From assembly GCA_002424815.1 (NCBI GenBank), contig DILB01000017.1:1-64000 (forward strand): a DNA stretch of 64,000 nt. Reading direction: 5' to 3'. Below, piece after piece: positions 17,193-25,172 of the stretch; positions within the stretch are counted from its first letter, which is position 1; the number at the start of each line of letters is the position of its first letter. This DNA is from Caryophanales bacterium UBA5603. GTDB lineage: Bacteria > Bacillota_I > Bacilli_A > Izemoplasmatales > Hujiaoplasmataceae. The notes below the pieces were generated by a model that saw only the letters and a list, made by a program, of their open reading frames with translations, made no database searches and was not told where the DNA came from. The position numbers and the translations under genes were made by a program.

Positions 17193-17221
17193 TATCATTA
17201 CAGAAAATCGGCTAAAAATCG

Positions 17222-18442
17222 CTATATTTGTCCGCCTAAAGAAATCATTGGTAACATAATTGCCAAAATCATGACACCGACAATCGCATAGACGATAATT
17301 AACAACACCGGTTGAATGGCATTTTTAATTTGTTCAACTCTCAGTTCAGAAATTCCATTATAATAAACGGAAAGATTATTCATCAATTTAGGAATATCTC
17401 CCGTTCTTTCTCCTGTTGCAATCATCCTAGCCATGATAGGATCAATAAAGCGACTTTCTTGAAAAGCCTTGGAGAAAGGTTTCCCATCTTCAATATATTC
17501 TAGGGTTTTGTTAATCAATTCTTTGTAAACGACATTGGTAATTAAAGACCGCATCGTTTGTAAAGCTTTGACTGAATTAATCCCACTTGAGAGCATTTGT
17601 GAAAGTGAATTGGCAATCATTATTTGATTGTTCATTTGGATTAACTTACCAAAAATGGGAAATTTTAGAAAAAATATTGTCAAAGCAAAATGAAATGGTT
17701 TCGAGTATCGATTGAGTAAATAAAGAAGCAATCCTGTAAAAGCAATACTACCAAAAATCGGTAATGCATAGGCCTCGACAAATTCACCTGCATCCAAAAA
17801 GAATTGTGTGATACCTGGTAATTCTGCCCCTTCAAACTGCAAAAATAACGTCGTGATATTTGGGAAAACGAACATTAACATTCCTACGGATATCAGAAGA
17901 GCGGCAATAAGATAAATAATTGGCATCCGCATCGCCCCTTTGATTCCTTGTGATATTTTAAGTTGTTTATCGTAATAATCAGCCATTCTTAATACGGTTG
18001 CGGGCAAATCTCCGGATAACTCACCGATTTCAATCATTTGAACTAACATACTAGGAAATTCTTTGGGTTGACGCGATAGCGCTTTTGAAAAAGAAAATCC
18101 ACTATAAACTTGCTGATAAAGCTCAAAATAAAGTTTTCGTAACAAGCGCTTATCTTGTTGCAAAGCCAACAATTCAAGTGCTGTCATGATATTAACCCCA
18201 GCATTTAATAAAGATCCGAGTTGCTTTAAAAAGAAAATCAATTCTTTATTATCTAGAAGACGACCAATCGTGATGGAATTAATCTTTGCTAAAACGCTTT
18301 TATATTCCGTAATACTTTTGACCGTGTAGTTTTTCGTTTGAAGATATTTCAAACTCACATTACGATTAAGCGCTTCGATACGGCCTTTAATAATCTTGCC
18401 ATCGGCATTGATAGCGACATATCGGAAATTGCGTAGCTCCAT
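17222..18442 (-). CDS. pilC: inner-membrane platform protein of type IV pili (PilC/GspF family)
   Basis: 406 residues. Two GspF domains are visible: FFLKQLGSLLNAGVNIMTALELLA near residue 68 and NQIMIANSLSQMLSSGINSVKALQTM near residue 270. Each ends in a membrane hairpin, with a final segment at the C-terminus. The repeated E(I/R)-x-GE-x(S/T)GD motifs (IEIGELSGDLP and IATGERTGDIP) are typical. The protein couples the PilB ATPase to pilin insertion. The gene is 13 bases downstream of pilB. Confidence 0.93.
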   Translation of the reverse strand: MELRNFRYVAINADGKIIKGRIEALNRNVSLKYLQTKNYTVKSITEYKSVLAKINSITIGRLLDNKELIFFLKQLGSLLNAGVNIMTALELLALQQDKRLLRKLYFELYQQVYSGFSFSKALSRQPKEFPSMLVQMIEIGELSGDLPATVLRMADYYDKQLKISQGIKGAMRMPIIYLIAALLISVGMLMFVFPNITTLFLQFEGAELPGITQFFLDAGEFVEAYALPIFGSIAFTGLLLYLLNRYSKPFHFALTIFFLKFPIFGKLIQMNNQIMIANSLSQMLSSGINSVKALQTMRSLITNVVYKELINKTLEYIEDGKPFSKAFQESRFIDPIMARMIATGERTGDIPKLMNNLSVYYNGISELRVEQIKNAIQPVLLIIVYAIVGVMILAIMLPMISLGGQI

Positions 18443-18455
18443 ATCGATTCGCCTC

Positions 18456-20111
18456 CTATTCGTTTGCGACCTTCATGACTTCCTCAAGTGTGGTAATTCC
18501 ACTCTTGATTTTTTCTAATCCTGATTGCATGATTGTCACTAACCCTTCCGCTTTAGCTTCTTTTTCAAGTTGATCAAGCGGAGAATTAATGGATATTAAT
18601 CGTTGCATTTCTTTCGTAATCGGTAATACTTCGAAAATTCCGACGCGACCTGCATAACCTTTGTAATTGCATGAAGGACATCCTTTCGGACGCTTAACTT
18701 TTGCAACATCCATACCATACTTTTCAAACATCAATTTTTCGGCTGCCGTGACTTCTTCATGATAGGAACATTCAGGACATAGTCTGCGAACCAACCGTTG
18801 TGAGACTATCCCTGAAAGTGATGATGCAATTAAAAATGGCTCAATTTCCATATCCAATAAACGTGTAATCGTTTTGATGGCACTATTCGTATGGATGGTT
18901 GAAAGCACTAAATGACCTGTTAGCGATGCACGAATGGATATTTCTGCGGTTTCGACATCGCGAATTTCACCAATCATGATAATATTGGGATCTTGTCTTA
19001 ATATCGAACGTAACGTGCTCGCAAACGTTAAATTGACATCCGGATGCACTTGAACTTGATTGATGCCTTGCATTTTAATTTCAACAGGATCTTCAACCGT
19101 CACAATGTTAACATTTGGATTATTGAGTTCATTTAAGCAAGCATAAAGGGTGGTTGTTTTTCCAGAACCCGTTGGTCCGCTGACTAAAACAATGCCATTG
19201 GGTTGAGAAATCATATGTCTGAGTTGACGTTCCTCTTTCATGCTTAATCCGATGGAGTTAATCATATTCATCGTACCGGAAAGATCTAAAATACGCATAA
19301 CGACTTTTTCACCACGAACAGTCGGTAACGTCGAGATACGTAAATCCAATGTTTTTTGTTGAATCAAGGTTTGAATTCTACCATCTTGCGGAATTCTTGT
19401 CTCCGTAATGTCCATGCCCGACATGACTTTAATACGGCTAATCATTTGATTATGGATTTTTATTGGAAACTCTCTTACAACATCTAAAACGCCATCGACG
19501 CGATAACGAATTAAGGTTTTATCATCGAGCGGGTCAATATGAATATCACTCGCTCTTTGGAACACGGCAGAAGTTAAAATCTGATTGACGAGTTTGACCA
19601 TTGGCGTTTCGTCATAATCATCTTTTTCATCAACTAGTTCTTCTGTCACGATATTTTGTTTGACACCCAATGCTTCTAAAGTACGGGTGAATCCATAGTA
19701 TTTTTCTATTTGCGTGATGATATCATTTTTCGGAGCAGAATATGCTTTTGGACGGTATCCGGTAATCATTCTCAATTCTTCAACAACCGAAAAATCCAGA
19801 GGATCGGAGGTCGCAAACATCAATTTGTTACCTTCAATTCTTAAAGGAATAATATTATTTCTGCGACAAAAAGCTTCATCAACCATCGAAAGGACATTAC
19901 CATCAATAGTAAAATTCGATAGGGATATTCTTTGAACCCCGCTCGATCCTTCTAAAGCTTTCAAAATTTGAGTTTCTGTGGTAAGTTTTAATCTCACCAA
20001 AGTTTCACCCAGACGTTCTTCCGGTTTTTGTTGACTGAGAGCATCTTTGAGTTCTTCAAGGGTGATGACGTGTTCTTTTATAAGAATATCACCAATTCTT
20101 TGTAAAGCCAT
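18456..20111 (-). CDS. pilB: pilus assembly ATPase (PilB/GspE family)
   Basis: 551 residues with an N-terminal MshEN/GspE-N domain (IGDILIKEHVITLEELKDAL), Walker A GPTGSGKTTTLYACL near residue 310, Asp box TVEDPVEI, Walker B IIMIGEIRDVETAEI, His box STIHTNSAI, and four cysteines (CPEC and CPSC) forming the zinc site near 455-500. The hexamer powers pilus extension. No PilT retraction ATPase is present in the window. I start it at the ATG at 20111, next to the upstream stop; the longer frame to 20177 overlaps the upstream gene without a clear ribosome site. Confidence 0.95.
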   Translation of the reverse strand: MALQRIGDILIKEHVITLEELKDALSQQKPEERLGETLVRLKLTTETQILKALEGSSGVQRISLSNFTIDGNVLSMVDEAFCRRNNIIPLRIEGNKLMFATSDPLDFSVVEELRMITGYRPKAYSAPKNDIITQIEKYYGFTRTLEALGVKQNIVTEELVDEKDDYDETPMVKLVNQILTSAVFQRASDIHIDPLDDKTLIRYRVDGVLDVVREFPIKIHNQMISRIKVMSGMDITETRIPQDGRIQTLIQQKTLDLRISTLPTVRGEKVVMRILDLSGTMNMINSIGLSMKEERQLRHMISQPNGIVLVSGPTGSGKTTTLYACLNELNNPNVNIVTVEDPVEIKMQGINQVQVHPDVNLTFASTLRSILRQDPNIIMIGEIRDVETAEISIRASLTGHLVLSTIHTNSAIKTITRLLDMEIEPFLIASSLSGIVSQRLVRRLCPECSYHEEVTAAEKLMFEKYGMDVAKVKRPKGCPSCNYKGYAGRVGIFEVLPITKEMQRLISINSPLDQLEKEAKAEGLVTIMQSGLEKIKSGITTLEEVMKVANE

Positions 20112-20112
20112 C

Positions 20113-21318
20113 TCAATCACCGACCTTTTCAACGGTATTTTGATGAATGATTGCGTTGATTGCGATTGTTTCTTCATTATAGAGTCTTTGCGTCATCGGG
20201 TTCTCACCTAATTTAACAATGGTTCGGATGTAAGAAACAACGGAACCATTCACCCCAGCTTTTATCAATAGATGATAAGTGATAGCATCATCGGTATCTT
20301 CAAAAATAATGATGCCTGGTGTTGATGCATCTAAAGTCTCATCATCGATGTAAACCGTATCGTATGGAACAATGGTTTGTAATACTGCGGCGGTTGAATA
20401 AGCAGTAATAAAGGGATATCCTAACAATTCGAATTGAAGTGAAGTGGTATTGACTCCGGAAATTCGAATGGAAAGCGGATAAACCAAATTACTATAAAAG
20501 CTGAAATCATATTGATTCACTTTTAATATGCGAACATTTTTACCTGCTTCTGCCCAAGAAGGAAGCGTTTGATATGATTGAAAGACAAAACCATATAAAC
20601 TTGTGTTCATCGTAATCTTTTGAATTCCTGAAGCAATAATGCTCAATTGTTCATTGGATAGTGAGGTGTGTTTTAAGGCGTCCAGTAAAGAGAAACGTTG
20701 TTTCCCCGTAATGGATATGGTTCCAATTTGGGATAAGATTGTTGAAACATCGGTGGGATTGATATTGCTAATTTGCGTTGAATCAATCACGTTTTCAGCT
20801 AAAACAGGATCCAAAAACTGGCATAAAGGATAGGTTTTAAAGCTCGTTAATTTCCCAAGGTCTTCATGAATTTTTAAGAAGAAAGCATCGTAATCAATAT
20901 AATCGGCAATATCCTTTGTAAAAGTAGTTTGCATCGCATCGATGATGATTTGACGATTACTTTCAGATAAAATAAAATAGGCCGTATTTTGTTCGTTACT
21001 TGTTATTTCTGAGATTGTTTTGGCTGAGTCAAATGAAAAATAGGATAATTCGATTTCATATTCGTAATCTTGAAATTGTATCACATATTCAGCCGATGAT
21101 TTCCAAATTCCGATTTTATCTTGTAAAACGCCAGCGTATTGATCTTGATTATAATTGCCAAGATAGATGAAACCAACACTGGTTTCATCCGAGCCATCAC
21201 CCAAGCCTAAGACACCGATGGTTGTTGCTGCAAAAGCTAACGATAATAAGAAAACAACCGCGGTAACCGCAAGATAAATATTATGTTTTATAAATAAAAT
21301 AATTTTTGGCAAGGTCAT
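20113..21318 (-). CDS. unknown membrane-anchored protein of the pil operon (distant VanW/G5-like)
   Basis: 401 residues: one N-terminal membrane helix (YLAVTAVVFLLSLAFAA, about residues 15-35) and a large outer part. I do not recognise it firmly. The pattern YSNLVYPLSIRISGVNTTSLQFELLGYPF followed near the C-terminus by SYIRTIVKLGENPMTQRLYNEETIAINAI recalls the end of VanW domains and a G5-like strand pair, but the VanW GGGxCQ-type core is missing. VanW-like proteins do occur in Clostridial pil operons. It is the first gene of the minus-strand operon and may sit at the cell surface with the pilus. The exact start is uncertain (GTG 21321, ATG 21318 or TTG 21312). Confidence 0.65.
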   Translation of the reverse strand: MTLPKIILFIKHNIYLAVTAVVFLLSLAFAATTIGVLGLGDGSDETSVGFIYLGNYNQDQYAGVLQDKIGIWKSSAEYVIQFQDYEYEIELSYFSFDSAKTISEITSNEQNTAYFILSESNRQIIIDAMQTTFTKDIADYIDYDAFFLKIHEDLGKLTSFKTYPLCQFLDPVLAENVIDSTQISNINPTDVSTILSQIGTISITGKQRFSLLDALKHTSLSNEQLSIIASGIQKITMNTSLYGFVFQSYQTLPSWAEAGKNVRILKVNQYDFSFYSNLVYPLSIRISGVNTTSLQFELLGYPFITAYSTAAVLQTIVPYDTVYIDDETLDASTPGIIIFEDTDDAITYHLLIKAGVNGSVVSYIRTIVKLGENPMTQRLYNEETIAINAIIHQNTVEKVGD

Positions 21319-21333
21319 CACCCCTATGAATCT

Positions 21334-21361
21334 ATTATACCAAAATTGTGACCTTTAACAA
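21334..21361 (-). promoter_or_regulatory. promoter of the minus-strand pil operon
   Basis: On the minus strand, TTGTTA (21356-21361), a 16-base spacer and an extended -10 TGGTATAAT (box at 21334-21339). Confidence 0.65.
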
Positions 21362-21410
21362 CTCAATATTCGGAAATTTTGGCAAAAGGCAGCCAAATTC
21401 ACAATATAAA

Positions 21411-21440
21411 TTGCAGAAATACTTATATTTATAATATAAT
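21411..21440 (+). promoter_or_regulatory. promoter of the minor pilin genes
   Basis: TATAAT at 21435-21440 with a poor -35 (TTGCAG, 21411-21416) 18 bases upstream. It lies in the same 150-base gap as the divergent pil operon promoter, so the two may be regulated together. Confidence 0.5.
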
Positions 21441-21467
21441 GATGATAGATTGAATTGAGGTGAGATT

Positions 21468-21911
21468 ATGCGAAGACTGAATCATCATGGTTTTTCTCTG
21501 ATTGAAGCGGTTGCTTCCGTTTTTATCATCACCTTAATCCTAACGACTGCCATTACCATCATCATCAATGTCCGTAATCACACACAAGCCACAAACAACC
21601 GAATTAACGCGATTGAAATTGGGACACAGATTCGTGATAACCTCATTAATGATACTTCCTATGTCAACCTTTCAACTTGGATGAATGGCACACAAAAAAC
21701 CGTCAATCATTTGACCTGTGGGGGTAGTTCCCCGATCTCCTGTAATTATTTCAATCAATTTCTTAATGGAGTTTCCATTAGTAATCAAATCGTCATTACT
21801 TTTTTTGCACAAACAGCGAATGATATCACCTACCAAATTGTCCATTTTGAAATCACCATAACCTATTACAGTACAAGGACAATTACGTTGGAGGGTATGG
21901 TTTATGAATAA
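21468..21911 (+). CDS. minor pseudopilin (PilV/GspI-like)
   Basis: 147 residues with the prepilin signature: MRRLNHHG before FSLIEAVASVFIITLILTTA, so the leader is 8 residues and Glu is at mature position 5. The rest is a soluble domain with one Cys pair (CGGSSPISC). Its position first in a run of three minor pilins, and the SLIEA variant, match GspI/PilV-type initiator pilins. It overlaps the next gene by 8 bases. GAGGTGAG precedes the ATG. Confidence 0.85.
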   Translation: MRRLNHHGFSLIEAVASVFIITLILTTAITIIINVRNHTQATNNRINAIEIGTQIRDNLINDTSYVNLSTWMNGTQKTVNHLTCGGSSPISCNYFNQFLNGVSISNQIVITFFAQTANDITYQIVHFEITITYYSTRTITLEGMVYE

Positions 21912-22428
21912 AAAAGGCGTCACTTTAGTGGAATTATTAGGCGCGATAATTATTCTTGGATTATTAGTTGCGATGGTGGCGACATTCATCGGCTTAATTA
22001 ACAACGCTTCAAGAATCATTGCGCTGAATGCAAAAGCAAATTCCGAAGGATTATTAATCACAAAAACTTTGGAAGATCAGATGAAGGACTTTGGATCGAC
22101 GGATTATTCTTTATGTGTCAATCCCGATTGTATTATCCTTGAAAAGCATTATTCTAACGTTTATGATCCCATCACAGATGACATCGTATTAACGATTTAT
22201 AATCCAGCTTTAAGTAAAAGAATTGAACTCTTGAACAATCAGTTATTAATTAATTCTGTCCCTTATGTCATCGATGGCATGACGTTACATTCATCTTCAT
22301 CGCTTTCTGTGACAGAATCTGGAACCTCAGTATCCATCATCATTACCATTGTTTTAGAAGCCACTGAAGGACAATTATTCACCTTCACTGCTAGTCATCT
22401 ATTCAATACGTCATCCATTCCATCTTAG
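21904..22428 (+). CDS. minor pseudopilin (PilW/GspJ-like)
   Basis: 174 residues, leader MNKKG followed by VTLVELLGAIIILGLLVAMV with Glu at mature position 5. The longer C-terminal domain with a Cys pair (CVNPDC) is compatible with a GspJ/PilW-type pilin that builds the pilus tip. It overlaps the previous gene by 8 bases and lies 17 bases before the next, so the three minor pilins are one unit. Note the near identity of its N-terminus with that of the main pilin. Confidence 0.85.
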   Translation: MNKKGVTLVELLGAIIILGLLVAMVATFIGLINNASRIIALNAKANSEGLLITKTLEDQMKDFGSTDYSLCVNPDCIILEKHYSNVYDPITDDIVLTIYNPALSKRIELLNNQLLINSVPYVIDGMTLHSSSSLSVTESGTSVSIIITIVLEATEGQLFTFTASHLFNTSSIPS

Positions 22429-22445
22429 CTTGAAAGGAGGCATTT

Positions 22446-23642
22446 ATGAAAAAAAGCATGAATCACCGTGGTATGGCCTTACCTTTTGTTTTAGGCATTG
22501 TCACTTTTGTCTTAGCATTGGTTGCGACCTTACTTTCCTACGCTATTTTTCAAGCCAATTTAATTGACGTCAATTTTGATAAAACGGAAGAATATTTAGA
22601 TGCAGTTCAAACCGTCGACGCCACCGTTAAAATTATAATACGCGATGAAAACTTAGAAGCCACTTATCTAAATGCTTTGGCTTCCTATATGGGTGTCTCT
22701 ATCGTTGCTTACTCTGATTCAGTTTGGTTGATATCAAAAACGATTACTCCGACGCAATCGGTTAGCAGTTATTTAGCAGGATCCTCTGCTGGAATCGATG
22801 TCATTGATGAAGTATTTCAGTATAATTCTTTGACCCCAGCAGAATTTATAGCCACGAATGTCACCCCAACTTCCATGCTTTCGTCTTATATTCCACAGTA
22901 TTTAGTTAATACATTTCCCGGCATCGTCCCTAAAACTGATTTTATTGATTTCAATGATGTCGTTCAATACATTGATTCTCTTCGAAATAGTGGTTATTTA
23001 GCAACCATCACCCCCGCCACGTTTGCGGCAAATATCAATACTTTAAATACCGATTATTTTGTGAGTGGTGCTTCTTCCTTGGGAGATAATCGAACCGTTA
23101 ATGTCAGTAACACCTCTGTCATCTATATCAATGGAAATCTTACATTAGGGATTAATTCAACCTTGAACATTCAAGCCGGCTCGCTTTTGGTGGTAGATGG
23201 TACCTTAACGATGGGAAGAAATTCAAAGATGTATGGAAACATCGTTGTCAACGGGTCTGTCTCAGTAATACCCAACAACCAAAGTAATGAGTTGCTAGAA
23301 GCAACTTTATATGTTAGTGGCAATTATACGATGGGTAAAGCCAAGTCGATCACGTTAGGGACAGCTCTTCGTCCGACCTTTGTATTTTCAGAAGGAAACA
23401 TCTCATTTGGTAGTGGTATTGTCGGTTATGGATATCTAATAGGTGATGCGATTACCGTCGGAACTGGGAACACCACAATCAATGGGGGACTCTATTACAC
23501 GGTCAGTTCAGATGTAACAACGAATAAAATAACGGCCTACCCTTTAGATTCTGCAACCCTTTATTCGCTTGGTATCCCAGAGATTGTTGTCACAGAAGGT
23601 TCTGGAAGTACGGAAGGCTTTCGTTTTACGATTCCTGTTTAG
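22446..23642 (+). CDS. large minor pilin (PilX/GspK-like) with beta-helix-like tail
   Basis: 398 residues. The N-terminus, NHRGMALPFVLGIVTFVLAL, has a prepilin-like cleavage site after Gly followed by a hydrophobic helix without Glu at position 5, as in GspK/PilX-type tip proteins. From about residue 215 the sequence changes to short repeats of the form xxGNLTLGxxSTLNIQAGS, VDGTLTMGRNSKMYGNIVVNGSVSV and YVSGNYTMGKAKSITLG. That is the pattern of a right-handed beta-helix or polymer-forming (bactofilin-like) domain. Such a domain at a pilus tip could bind a surface or a partner. A strong AAAGGAGG precedes the ATG and a terminator follows. Confidence 0.8.
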   Translation: MKKSMNHRGMALPFVLGIVTFVLALVATLLSYAIFQANLIDVNFDKTEEYLDAVQTVDATVKIIIRDENLEATYLNALASYMGVSIVAYSDSVWLISKTITPTQSVSSYLAGSSAGIDVIDEVFQYNSLTPAEFIATNVTPTSMLSSYIPQYLVNTFPGIVPKTDFIDFNDVVQYIDSLRNSGYLATITPATFAANINTLNTDYFVSGASSLGDNRTVNVSNTSVIYINGNLTLGINSTLNIQAGSLLVVDGTLTMGRNSKMYGNIVVNGSVSVIPNNQSNELLEATLYVSGNYTMGKAKSITLGTALRPTFVFSEGNISFGSGIVGYGYLIGDAITVGTGNTTINGGLYYTVSSDVTTNKITAYPLDSATLYSLGIPEIVVTEGSGSTEGFRFTIPV

Positions 23643-23659
23643 TATAAAAAACATAAAAA

Positions 23660-23694
23660 AAACCCTGATGCCATTCAACGGATCAGGGTTTTAT
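23660..23694 (+). terminator. terminator after the minor pilins, bidirectional
   Basis: Ten-base arms AAACCCTGAT and ATCAGGGTTT with a 12-base loop, flanked by a T-rich end on the plus strand and an A-run that gives T on the minus strand. It also ends the convergent CBS gene. Confidence 0.88.
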
Positions 23695-23712
23695 ATTATT
23701 AAATTAACTCTG

Positions 23713-24123
23713 TTAAAGAACAATAAAATTATGTTCAAAGAAGTAATTAAGTAAAGTTTTTCTGGTGACAATACCGATAAATAAATTTTGATCATTTAAT
23801 ACCGGCACAAAATTCTCATTTGAAGCTTTGATAATCAGTTCATCGATATTTGCTTCAATATGAATCGCTTCATAATCTCTTTGCCGTTTTACACTAGAAA
23901 CCTTCATCTTTTCAACCTTGTTCAAATCAAAATGTGGTGTTTTTTTAATATGCCAAAGAAGATCCCCTTCCGTTAAGGTTCCAACATAAGAACCTTCACG
24001 ATTAATAATCGGAATAGATGTATAACGATGAATTTCCATTTTAGTTAAAACTTCGCTAATCGTATTATCATCATAAATAAAATCAACTTCTTCTTTGGGT
24101 TTAACAAAAGCGTGAATTTTCAT
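23713..24123 (-). CDS. two-CBS-domain protein (CbpB/DarB-like)
   Basis: 136 residues made only of a CBS pair. The first CBS motif is YTSIPIINREGSYVGTLTEGDLLWHI (about 35-62), the second NFVPVLNDQNLFIGIVTRKTLLNYF (about 105-130). Length and layout resemble B. subtilis DarB/CbpB (YkuL), which binds c-di-AMP and acts on Rel and pyruvate carboxylase, but ligand and partner here are inferred. I prefer the ATG at 24123 with AGAAGG upstream; a GTG at 24132 overlaps that site. Confidence 0.8.
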   Translation of the reverse strand: MKIHAFVKPKEEVDFIYDDNTISEVLTKMEIHRYTSIPIINREGSYVGTLTEGDLLWHIKKTPHFDLNKVEKMKVSSVKRQRDYEAIHIEANIDELIIKASNENFVPVLNDQNLFIGIVTRKTLLNYFFEHNFIVL

Positions 24124-24202
24124 TATTTGCACCTTCTTTCTCTGAGTCCTCTATGATAACTATATCATATATTATTTTTTTGTGCTATATCTGAATTTAA
24201 AT

Positions 24203-25012
24203 TTATTTTGATTGGTCTAATCCATCAATGCGTTTTATATCATCGTCTTCAAGGACGAAATTAAAGATGTCAATATTCGCTTGAATTCGTTCTAAAGTCG
24301 CTGATTTTGTCAAAGACACAATTCCTTTTTGTAAAAGCCAACGCAATACAATTTGAGGAATGCTTTTTTGATACTGTAATGAAAGTTCTTGTAATAAAGG
24401 CATCTTGAAGATTTCACCCTTCATCAATGGCGTATAAGCTTGAACAATCACTTTCTTTTTCTGACAGTAATCCACCGCTTCGCGATTCTGATTCCCCGGA
24501 TTGACTAATATTTGATTAACCATCGGGACAATCTTTGCGGTTTCTAATAAAGCTTCAAAATGTTCTGGCATAAAATTGGAAACGCCAATCGCCTTTATTT
24601 TTCCGGCACTATACAATTCTTCCATTGCTCTCCACGTATCACGATTTTTTTGAATATAATCAGGAAATTGATGAACGGATGGCCAATGGATTAAATAAAG
24701 ATCAACATACGACATTTGTAATCTTTCTAAACTTTTTTCAAAGGCTTTCAAAGTACTTTCATACCCTTGATCATCATTCCAAAGTTTCGTCGTTAAAAAA
24801 ATCTCTTGTCGTTTGATCCCTGATTCACGGATGGCTTGACCGACACTAATTTCATTGCCATAAATCATCGCAGTATCGATATGACGATACCCTGCTTTAA
24901 TTGCCGCTTGAACTGCTAAAACAGTTTCTTCTCCCGCTTTTAATTGCCATGTACCAAAACCTACAATTGGCATTTTTATACCGTTAGAAAGTATCAAATA
25001 ATCATTCATCAT
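24203..25012 (-). CDS. aldo/keto reductase
   Basis: 269 residues from the ATG at 25012, which has GAGAGG upstream; the longer frame to 25069 lacks a ribosome site. The AKR signatures are present: GYRHIDTAMIYGNEISVG with the catalytic Asp and Tyr, TTKLW with the Lys, LYLIHWP with the His, and the C-terminal LTKSATLERIQAN that binds NADPH phosphate. The family reduces small aldehydes and ketones, such as methylglyoxal. A related gene lies at 26921, on the other side of a surface lipoprotein. The two are clearly paralogous but not near-identical. Confidence 0.93.
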   Translation of the reverse strand: MMNDYLILSNGIKMPIVGFGTWQLKAGEETVLAVQAAIKAGYRHIDTAMIYGNEISVGQAIRESGIKRQEIFLTTKLWNDDQGYESTLKAFEKSLERLQMSYVDLYLIHWPSVHQFPDYIQKNRDTWRAMEELYSAGKIKAIGVSNFMPEHFEALLETAKIVPMVNQILVNPGNQNREAVDYCQKKKVIVQAYTPLMKGEIFKMPLLQELSLQYQKSIPQIVLRWLLQKGIVSLTKSATLERIQANIDIFNFVLEDDDIKRIDGLDQSK

Positions 25013-25117
25013 CTCAATCCTCTCCCGATTTTCTGAATTCATTATACAATGATTATAAGAATCCATCAACCTATACGCATTGATTCAATGATAAATATCT
25101 TGAAAAATCAATTAGAT

Positions 25118-25150
25118 GAAAAAACAAAAAACACCCTAGATGAGGGTGTC
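25118..25150 (-). terminator. terminator after the surface lipoprotein gene
   Basis: ACACCCT/AGGGTGT stem with a five-base loop, followed on the minus strand by a T-rich run. Confidence 0.85.
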
Positions 25151-25172
25151 AAATGGATTAGTATAATATAAA

